DNA of 64,000 nt from Rosettibacter primus (GTDB lineage Bacteria; Bacteroidota; Ignavibacteria; Ignavibacteriales; Melioribacteraceae), in assembly GCF_036860675.1 (NCBI RefSeq), contig NZ_JAYKGK010000001.1:558001-622000 (forward strand). Reading direction: 5' to 3'. Within the stretch, counting starts at the first letter, position 1. Each line of letters begins with the position of its first letter. The position numbers and the translations under genes were made by a program. Positions 9,495-16,083 of the stretch are shown here, piece by piece. The notes beneath the pieces were generated by a model, which was not told the DNA's origin, did not search any database, and saw only the letters and a program-made list of their open reading frames with translations.

Positions 9495-9563
9495 TTACCT
9501 CCTTAAGTTGTATATGATGATGTTTTTAAGTCGACTTTCGAAATAGCTCTGTAGTTCTTGCAT
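9495..9563 (-). CDS. 22-residue ORF with strong RBS, coupled to the decayed MauE-like gene
   Basis: Tiny frame starting MQELQSYFESR and ending NLRR. The ATG has AAAAAGGAG upstream at good spacing. Its last codons (AGG AGG TAA) themselves form the AAGGAGG ribosome site of the decayed gene behind it. This arrangement looks like translational coupling: a short leader or small protein followed by the membrane protein. No family is recognised. It could be a leader peptide, or the leftover end of a former gene given a new start. Confidence 0.35.
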   Translation of the reverse strand: MQELQSYFESRLKNIIIYNLRR

Positions 9564-9723
9564 TAGTGACTCCTTTTTAGTAAAAATGAGTACCAATAAT
9601 TATTACAAATTTATTTTGTATATTCAAATAATAACTAAATTTTATCAACCAATTAAGATTAACTCTAACGACTGGATTGAAGATGCAGTCAGCTTGTAGA
9701 AAGGGTTAAACACATTTAATCAG

Positions 9724-9873
9724 TTAACTCATCGATAATTTGCAGGATTGATTGTGGCTCTGCGGTACGCATTCCGAAACTAACCTTTTAGTTTCAGAGA
9801 ATATTTTGTCCCAATCTTCCTTGAATTCATAAATAACTTGTGCTGCATATCTGCCAGAAAATTGTATTTGCAT
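9724..9873 (-). CDS. Hypothetical small protein (49 aa)
   Basis: Short frame beginning MQIQFSGRYAAQVIYEF and ending CKLSMS, with two Cys and a GAGG ribosome site six bases before the ATG. It has no signal peptide or membrane segment. Its base composition is less A/T-rich than the flanking DNA, which suggests selection or recent arrival. It lies downstream of the ABC permease gene in the same direction and upstream of the decayed MauE-like gene. I do not recognise the family. It might be a truncated gene. Confidence 0.4.
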   Translation of the reverse strand: MQIQFSGRYAAQVIYEFKEDWDKIFSETKRLVSECVPQSHNQSCKLSMS

Positions 9874-10093
9874 ATTTTACCTCATATGTTATAATTGTGT
9901 TGTTTTTCACCTGTCCAACAGAACATTACCGACGAAATGGAAAAATAAACCCTAAATCTTATAATAAATTTATTTAATATAACAAAGTTAAATTCAATAC
10001 CTTATTTTTTTTAACTTAAACCGAAAACTTGGCTCTGCCACAATGAAAACGCGGCTGGGTGGTAAGGCAGGTTAGAAAATACTTTATATTTTT

Positions 10094-10864
10094 TTAATTA
10101 TAAAATTCTTTTCTTTGGTATATAAATAATGAAACTGATAAAGATATTAATAATGATGTTAAGGATCTTAAGATATTTATAAAGAATTCTCGTTCCATAT
10201 TTTCAAGAGTTTGTGAAATGGGAGGTACGATGAATGACAATATATTTATGAGTAATGTGGAAGAGACGCCAGCATGACTGAATAAACCACTTACCACAAA
10301 AACATAAATTACATATAGAAGAGTTGCATTGCCAATAGAATTAGTTATAATAATTAAAGCACTTAAAAAAGTAAATGAAGAAAGAAATAAAAAAAGAAAA
10401 GGTATAAATAAAATAAATATATTTAGGAATTTTATCCCAGTAATTACCCAGAAGTATATCATTATAATTAAAACAAATAAAAGGGTTAATAATAAAAAGA
10501 CAAAATAAAACGCTAATAAGATACCTAAAAGTAATTCAACCCTTGTAATAGAACGTGATAGATAAATATTTGCATAGTCGATTGTCGTTATATTATGAAT
10601 ATTATGGGCAAATGCAATCGGGAAAACAATAATAAAAATGACTAAAAAAATAAATGATAAGTATAATTTTAAAAAATCACTTTCAAAGTTGACTATTTCA
10701 TTACCCCATACCGATAAGATATATCCATTTTCTAAATTTCTACTAGTAATGCCGGATAAAATGATAGATAATATTACCAAAAGAGAGAGTATAAACACTT
10801 TAAAATACATTGAATTAATTAATATGCATATTTGATTTACCATAATTTTATAAATATTAATCAT
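10094..10864 (-). CDS. ABC transporter permease (ABC-2 type)
   Basis: Integral membrane protein of 256 aa, about six hydrophobic segments (near residues 20-40, 68-90, 105-140, 145-170, 175-200, 230-250). This is the size and layout of an ABC-2 type permease half. ATG with AAGGGTGA upstream. It follows the ATPase gene by nine bases, so the two should form one transporter. The context (secreted Cys-rich peptide, periplasmic redox protein, propeller lipoprotein) suggests export of a small product or self-protection from it. The substrate is unknown. Confidence 0.8.
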   Translation of the reverse strand: MINIYKIMVNQICILINSMYFKVFILSLLVILSIILSGITSRNLENGYILSVWGNEIVNFESDFLKLYLSFIFLVIFIIVFPIAFAHNIHNITTIDYANIYLSRSITRVELLLGILLAFYFVFLLLTLLFVLIIMIYFWVITGIKFLNIFILFIPFLFLFLSSFTFLSALIIITNSIGNATLLYVIYVFVVSGLFSHAGVSSTLLINILSFIVPPISQTLENMEREFFINILRSLTSLLISLSVSLFIYQRKEFYN

Positions 10865-10895
10865 TTTTCACCCTTATCTTTTTTCACCCTTATCT
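10864..10895. repeat. Two tandem copies of a 16-bp unit at the ATPase-permease junction
   Basis: TTTTTCACCCTTATCT occurs twice head to tail (10864-10879 and 10880-10895). The unit carries the AAGGGTGA ribosome site of the permease gene and the stop region of the ATPase gene. Deleting one copy in thought makes the ATPase end KDKGEK followed by TGA overlapping the permease ATG, the classic ATGA overlap. The present nine-base gap is therefore best explained by a recent tandem duplication. Confidence 0.85.
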
Positions 10896-11800
10896 TTCAA
10901 ATAATTAAAATAAATCGATTCCAAACTATCTTTCTTAGATATAATTTCTGTAACTGTAAATTTATTTTGAGCTAATGCTAACAGAAGTTCTGATAATTCG
11001 GTTTCATTAAGCGCAAATGCTTTTCCTTCATGACCATCATATTCAATAACGAACCTATTAATAATATTGCTTATAGTATTGTCATAATTCTGATTAATAA
11101 ATTTCACTTGAAATCCATTGTATTCAAATTCTTCTTTTATACCCTCATAAATAATTTTACCTTTTTGAATAATCGCAAATTTATCGCAAAGTTTTTCTAC
11201 TTCTGTAAGTATGTGTGAACATAAAAATACGGTTCCACCATTGCTTTTAAAATCTAAAATCATATTCATTATTGTTTTTCTTTCCATAGGATCAAGACCA
11301 TCGGTAGGTTCATCCAGAATTAATATATCTGGATTAGTAAGTAAAGCGTAAGCAATACTTAATCTCTTTTTCATGCCTTTAGAAAAGTTGTTAATTGAAT
11401 GTGTACTTTCCTTAAGATTGAGTTTATGTAATAAGTATAGTATATGTTCTTTGGGAGATATCAATTCAGAACCGCTGACTCTTACGAATTGCTTAAGGAA
11501 CGAAAAAGCACTGAACTTAAATGGAAATTTAATTTCTTCAGGAACATATCCTAAATATTTTCTTGATGCTTTTGATGAAACTGAATAATTATGAATAAAA
11601 ATATTTCCTTTAGTTGGGAAAATAAAATTCAACATCAACTTTATTAATGTTGTTTTTCCAGCCCCATTTGGTCCGATTAACGCAAAAATTTCTCCTTTTT
11701 TTATCTTTAATGAAACTAGATCTAAAGCATTTATGATAATGTTTTTCTTTTTAAAAATTTTACTTACTGATTCCACTCTTATAATGAATTCATTCTGCAT
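10874..11800 (-). CDS. ABC transporter ATP-binding protein
   Basis: 308-residue ATPase with Walker A GPNGAGKT (residues about 43-50), signature FSKGMKKRLS, Walker B DILILDEPTDGLDP and the switch His in LCSHI. The C-terminal 90 residues form the extra domain typical of ATPases paired with ABC-2 permeases (drug, bacteriocin-immunity and CcmA-like groups). ATG preceded by GGATGGAG. It is co-directional with, and 24 nt downstream of, the MauE-like gene, and partners with the permease next door. Confidence 0.92.
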   Translation of the reverse strand: MQNEFIIRVESVSKIFKKKNIIINALDLVSLKIKKGEIFALIGPNGAGKTTLIKLMLNFIFPTKGNIFIHNYSVSSKASRKYLGYVPEEIKFPFKFSAFSFLKQFVRVSGSELISPKEHILYLLHKLNLKESTHSINNFSKGMKKRLSIAYALLTNPDILILDEPTDGLDPMERKTIMNMILDFKSNGGTVFLCSHILTEVEKLCDKFAIIQKGKIIYEGIKEEFEYNGFQVKFINQNYDNTISNIINRFVIEYDGHEGKAFALNETELSELLLALAQNKFTVTEIISKKDSLESIYFNYLKDKGEKR

Positions 11801-11824
11801 CAGTGCTCGCTTACTCCATCCTTA

Positions 11825-12751
11825 TTATTTAATTAATATTTTTGTGGGATTAAAAGGCAAAGTATAATAGCTATTAATTCTACCACCTTCATATATTAAC
11901 AATATTGAATTAAAAATATTTGTTTCTTTTATCTTTTTAAAGTCAATGTATTTTATTTTGATATTTTGAGGTTGGTTTTTTATCCATCCGATACAACGTC
12001 TTTCACCAAAAATCTTATCAGGATGAGTTACTAAAACTAAAGTTCTACTTGCTAAGTTTTCATTTTCGGATAAAATATTAATAAAAGTATCTATTGTCAT
12101 TACACAATTCATGCAATTTATGTCAGATAGATTTATAAGAAATAAATACTCAATTTCAGTAGAAATTATTTTCTCATCAGTTAATATACTATTTAATTTG
12201 TGAATCTTTACAAAGGAAAGCTCCGAAGTGTTTACTTCCTTAAATATCGAAAGTGATAAAATATTAATCATAATCAAATAAAAAACCAAAAATAAAATTA
12301 TTTTTCGAGTGGTTACTTTGCTTAGAAGCAAAAAATTAACAGAGGATAAACATGAAAGTACTATGTTTAACTGAATGTGTAAAACCAAAGGCAATTCAAT
12401 ATTCCCTAAACAAGGACAATTATTTATAAAATTCCCTTGCTTCGATTCTATAATAATAATAACAATAAATACACAAAACAAACCAAAGCTAAACAACGAT
12501 GTAATTTTTTTCTTGTAAAAAAACACTAAAGAAATTGCAATTAAAAATTCAATTATAATTATAATAAAAGCTATAAGAGTTGGATAGGGTAAAAAATTAA
12601 AAATAAACATATTCTGAATAGAAATATTGTAATTAGTCCAAGAATGGATTTTAAGTAATATCGAAAAAAATAGTGTAAACGCTATTATATATGAAGATAT
12701 CTTTATAAAGACACTTTTATATTTATTATAATTTATTTCATGTGTTAACAT
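11825..12751 (-). CDS. MauE-like redox membrane protein with C-terminal periplasmic CxxC domain
   Basis: 308 aa. Residues 1-170 hold five hydrophobic helices; after the third comes N-CPCLGN (Cys 112 and 114), matching the CxC of MauE/DoxX-type redox proteins. A final helix (about 150-168) leads to a soluble domain of about 130 residues with DINCMNCVMTI (Cys 213 and 216), a thioredoxin-like CxxC. The pattern suggests electron transfer from the membrane to an outside thiol, that is, making or isomerising disulfides. It sits between the beta-propeller lipoprotein and the ABC pair, and behind a Cys-rich peptide gene that would be a natural client. Very A/T-rich coding. The family call is by pattern; the fusion with a CxxC domain is seen directly. 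Confidence 0.75.
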   Translation of the reverse strand: MLTHEINYNKYKSVFIKISSYIIAFTLFFSILLKIHSWTNYNISIQNMFIFNFLPYPTLIAFIIIIIEFLIAISLVFFYKKKITSLFSFGLFCVFIVIIIIESKQGNFINNCPCLGNIELPLVLHIQLNIVLSCLSSVNFLLLSKVTTRKIILFLVFYLIMINILSLSIFKEVNTSELSFVKIHKLNSILTDEKIISTEIEYLFLINLSDINCMNCVMTIDTFINILSENENLASRTLVLVTHPDKIFGERRCIGWIKNQPQNIKIKYIDFKKIKETNIFNSILLIYEGGRINSYYTLPFNPTKILIK

Positions 12752-12764
12752 CTTTGAGGGCCTA

Positions 12765-13781
12765 TTATAAAAGATTAAAACAGTGAATAAAAATTTTGTT
12801 TTTATCTAAGCAAAAAATTTTATGTGAATTAAATATTTTTATTGATTTTGACTCGTAATCTAGTATAATCTCCTTGAGTTCATTGCCACTACTATCAAAA
12901 ACTTTAATTAATCTATTTGGATATTTGCTGTTTTCTCCAAAAAGAACATATATATTACCTTTATTATCATAATCAATATCTTGTATTAGTTTTTCTTCAG
13001 GAAGTAGTATGTCCCCGCTCTTTATATGTTTTGAATAATTAGGTAGAAAATCAAAAGTCTTTTCCCAGCTTATAGCTCCATTGTCATAACACATTAGTTT
13101 GTTTTGATAGTTATATGCGAGAAATAATTTGTTACCTAAAATTGCTAAGTTAACTGATTTCCAAATTAGTTCTGTTAGTTCGTCTTTCTTTTCAAATTCT
13201 ATTTTGTAAGGCATTTGTAATGGAATTTGAGCTTCTTCGATTTTTAAAGTCTTCATTGAAAATCTTCCTATTTTTAAGTTGCTAGAATTTGCTTCTGTAC
13301 CCAAAATGATTACTTCATTATCATAAGAACCGATTTCGATTGGATGTAGTGGCAATATTATATCTTTAACATATTGATAATCTTTATCAAACAAGTGTGC
13401 TACCGGAATAAACTGCTCTGTAACTATAATATAATCGGTTGTATTACTACAAAATACTGGGCTCATAAATTCACTGGGACCTCTTCCTTTATTACCAATT
13501 GACTTTAACAGATTCCCTTCTAGATTAAATATGTGTAGTTTATAACCTCCTCTATCCAAGATTAGCAACGTTTTATTGTTATTATTTATATGAATAGAAC
13601 TAACATTATAAAAAACAACTGCTGAATCATTCCCGATAGAAAATAAGTATTTAACATTTTTCCCAGTATACCTTTTATGTTCAATTGAATCATTTGATCT
13701 GGTATATATTTCATCTTTTTTGTAGTCAACGCAAGAATAGAAGAAAATTAAAATGAAAATTGCCATTAACTGGATTTTCAT
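12765..13781 (-). CDS. 6-bladed beta-propeller lipoprotein
   Basis: 339-residue lipoprotein: the signal ends in FFYSC, a lipobox with Cys about 17. The rest consists of repeated propeller blades, including LLILDRGGYKLHIFNLEGNL and GNKGRGPSEF, the hallmark of the Bacteroidota 6-bladed beta-propeller family (NHL-like, DUF5128 group). I use the ATG 30 nt inside the longest frame because AAGGAGG stands just before it and it begins the signal peptide. Family members commonly sit beside small secreted peptides; here the neighbour upstream is such a peptide. It may bind the peptide at the cell surface, which is inference. Confidence 0.8.
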   Translation of the reverse strand: MKIQLMAIFILIFFYSCVDYKKDEIYTRSNDSIEHKRYTGKNVKYLFSIGNDSAVVFYNVSSIHINNNNKTLLILDRGGYKLHIFNLEGNLLKSIGNKGRGPSEFMSPVFCSNTTDYIIVTEQFIPVAHLFDKDYQYVKDIILPLHPIEIGSYDNEVIILGTEANSSNLKIGRFSMKTLKIEEAQIPLQMPYKIEFEKKDELTELIWKSVNLAILGNKLFLAYNYQNKLMCYDNGAISWEKTFDFLPNYSKHIKSGDILLPEEKLIQDIDYDNKGNIYVLFGENSKYPNRLIKVFDSSGNELKEIILDYESKSIKIFNSHKIFCLDKNKIFIHCFNLL

Positions 13782-13806
13782 ATAAGCCTCCTTGATTAAA
13801 ATTAAC

Positions 13807-14096
13807 ACCAACAGCCGATTTTTGGATTTAATTGATTCACGATAATAAATATGATAATTTTGATTTTAACAAGTTATATATCCAATTGCACATCCAGTTT
13901 TACAGCCAACTCTCATTGGATACTCAAACCAGTCATACTGTTCTTCACACCAAGCATTTCAATTTCCAAGTGCAGTCAAACAATATGCAGGTTTGGCATA
14001 ATTAACTGTTGCAAATAAACTAATAACTAGTATTAATACTATCTTTTTCATTTTACACCTCCTGTAAAAAACAATTGTATTTAATCGGCTGTTGGT
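13807..14096. repeat. Perfect 14-bp inverted repeats flanking the small peptide gene
   Basis: ACCAACAGCCGATT (13807-13820) and its exact reverse complement AATCGGCTGTTGGT (14083-14096) bracket the peptide gene, 262 bp apart. Both are G+C-richer than the surroundings. On the mRNA the two arms could pair across the gene, the upstream arm lying just before the RBS and the downstream arm just before the propeller gene's RBS. Alternatively they are termini of a small mobile or invertible unit. No clear target-site duplication is seen. Confidence 0.75.
13866..14051 (-). pseudogene. Small secreted Cys-rich peptide gene interrupted by in-frame TGA
   Basis: 62 codons from ATG to TAA with one TGA at codon 31 (13959-13961). 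AGGAGG at ideal spacing precedes the ATG. Codons 1-19 give a clean signal peptide (MKKIVLILVISL ... NYA), then KPAYCLTALGN. After the TGA the frame continues NAWCEEQYDWFEYP and VGCKTGC to YITC. Cysteines are at 24, 35, 50, 54 and 61. The coding pattern continues unchanged on both sides of the TGA. It could be a nonsense mutation (TGG, TGT and TGC are each one base away), a sequencing error, or recoding. A Cys at codon 31 would make six cysteines. I see no obvious selenocysteine element. It heads the peptide/propeller/MauE/ABC cluster. No named family is recognised. Confidence 0.65.
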
Positions 14097-14850
14097 TTTT
14101 AAATTTCATACCAATTAATTATACTGCAGGAATTAATTATTTAAGGAACAATATCTTGAATCGTAGTTGCAGGATATCATTCCAATTTTTTTAAATAAAT
14201 TTTATTAATCAATAACTTACTCTGACACACATACTTTGTCAAGCTATTTAACTCGATGATGTTGGAAGAAATAATTAATCGTAATTAACCAAATTTTTGT
14301 AAAAGTAGTATATGCTTTTTGATTTTTCAAAAGTACCCTCAAATACTTGCTAAAAACTTATTGAATAATTTTTTTTTGTCAAGAAAAATTTTATCAAATT
14401 ATTACCCGAGGATTCTGCACTTGAAATAAAAAAATAATTACTTAATAGAATACGCAAGAATTTGATGGGATTGTAAAAAAGTAAGATTTATTTAAAAAAA
14501 TTGCACACAGAAAAACACTTATTTGTACATATTCGCAAAGATACTGTAATTATAAAAGTAATCTTAAGATATTACCACTTGATTCTTATAAAAAATCACA
14601 GAACTCTAATATTAATTAAGAATTCTTAAGCATCTTCCTCTATTACTAAAAGTAACAACACATCCTTAAAGATTAATTTTTCTTTAACACAAATTTTACA
14701 GCTATGGAAGAAATTGATTTTGCATAACAAATTATTTATGCTACTAAGTAATGATTAATAAATCAATTTTTATGTGAGTGTTACTGTAAGTTAAAACATG
14801 AAAAGATTTTTATAAATCGATTTATTTGTAAAATAAATTTTTAAGTGAGA
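14097..14850. other. Intergenic region between peptide locus and regulator
   Basis: About 750 bp of A/T-rich DNA. It must contain the promoter of the minus-strand peptide cluster. I find no frame with both an RBS and protein-like composition on either strand. A perfect 14-bp palindrome ATAAATCGATTTAT (14812-14825) stands about 26 nt after the regulator gene's stop and is followed, on the minus strand, by an A/T-rich run; it may act as a weak terminator or operator. Confidence 0.5.
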
Positions 14851-15990
14851 CTAATGTGGTTGATGAAGTTTGCGAAACTCTCTTAATCCAATTCCTTTTT
14901 CTCTCTTAAAATATCTTGAAATATGTTCTGCATCGGTAAAACTAAATAATGAAGTAATTTCACAAATTGGGAGGTCTGTTTCGATAAGAAGTTTGGAAAT
15001 TAATTCTATTCTTTCATGTTGAATTTGATTATAAATTGTTCTATTGATAATCCTCTTAAATCTCCTCTCAAGTGTTCTTCTGCTCAAACATGTTGAGTTA
15101 ACAACATCTTTCACCTTGATTTTATTTTTTGCATTAATTTTAATAAACTGAATTGCTTTTGCTACTTCACTATCATCAACTGCAAGTATATCAGTTGATT
15201 GTCTTTGAACGATATGAGTTGGAAATACTAAAATATATTCACTATAAGTCTTTTTATTTTCAATCATGTAATCCATTAACTTAGCAGCTTCAAAACCTGC
15301 CGCTTCGACATTTAATGCAATACTTGTAAGCGGCGGGTCACTTAATTCACAAACCATTGGGTCATTGTCTACTCCAACAACTGCAACATCATCAGGCACT
15401 TTGATATTTATCAACTTGCATACTTCAAGAATATGCTGTCCACGGTCATCATTACATGCAAATATTCCAACAGGTTTTGGTAATGATTGAATCCATTTGA
15501 TTAAATGTTGTTGCTCAATTTTCGAGTAATTATTTTTTGTTTTTTTGGGTGGCGTGTAGTTATAAGTTTTGAAACCTGCATCGTTAATAAATTTATTAAA
15601 ATAAAATTTGCGTCCGATTGACCAGTCATAATTATCAAAACCGCAGAATGCAAAATATTTAAATCCTTTTTCTATAAAATGCTCTGCTGCTATTTTTGCA
15701 ATTGAGTAGGAATCAGTTTTTATCACTGGTAAATCTTTCGGATATTTCGAATCATGAATTGCAAGTATAGTAGGCTTTTTCAGTTTTAAAAGTTCTTTCG
15801 TAATTAAGGAATCCCTCATAATTATACCATCAGGATTCCAGTTTTTTAAATGTGGCACAGATGATTTTAAATCAATTGGTTCTTTATAAAATGACCAGGG
15901 ACCATGTAATTTTGAATATCTTGTGATACCAATAATTAATTGTCTACCAAATGCTCTTGATGTTTCAAGAAGTAATAGAATTCTTTTCAT
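14851..15990 (-). CDS. XylR-like transcription regulator (sugar-binding domain + AraC HTH)
   Basis: 379 aa. Residues about 1-265 form a LacI/periplasmic-binding-like sugar-sensing domain starting MKRILLLLETSRAFGRQLI, with PDDVAVVGVDNDP typical of this fold. Residues about 280-379 are an AraC-type double helix-turn-helix (CLSRRTLERRFK ... ITSLFSFTDAEHISRYFKRE). This is the architecture of E. coli XylR. It is the last gene of the block, 93 nt behind the GH127 gene, so it likely controls the arabinose/xylan genes next to it. Two promoter regions in the block share direct repeats that would suit an AraC-family dimer. The ligand (xylose or arabinose) is not decidable from sequence. Confidence 0.9.
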   Translation of the reverse strand: MKRILLLLETSRAFGRQLIIGITRYSKLHGPWSFYKEPIDLKSSVPHLKNWNPDGIIMRDSLITKELLKLKKPTILAIHDSKYPKDLPVIKTDSYSIAKIAAEHFIEKGFKYFAFCGFDNYDWSIGRKFYFNKFINDAGFKTYNYTPPKKTKNNYSKIEQQHLIKWIQSLPKPVGIFACNDDRGQHILEVCKLINIKVPDDVAVVGVDNDPMVCELSDPPLTSIALNVEAAGFEAAKLMDYMIENKKTYSEYILVFPTHIVQRQSTDILAVDDSEVAKAIQFIKINAKNKIKVKDVVNSTCLSRRTLERRFKRIINRTIYNQIQHERIELISKLLIETDLPICEITSLFSFTDAEHISRYFKREKGIGLREFRKLHQPH

Positions 15991-16083
15991 CTTCGAACTG
16001 TCTCACATAATCAAGACCATTTTAATAATGTTTTTGTATCTATCAAAATTGATGTGAATAATTTCTAACATAAAAATAAATTT

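Noticed and set aside
10864..10895. Start of a CRISPR or longer tandem array
   Set aside because: Only two directly adjacent 16-bp copies without spacers.
13959..13961. Selenocysteine insertion at the in-frame TGA of the small peptide
   Set aside because: No convincing stem-loop of the bacterial SECIS type is seen in the 40 bases after the TGA; a point mutation or sequencing error is simpler.
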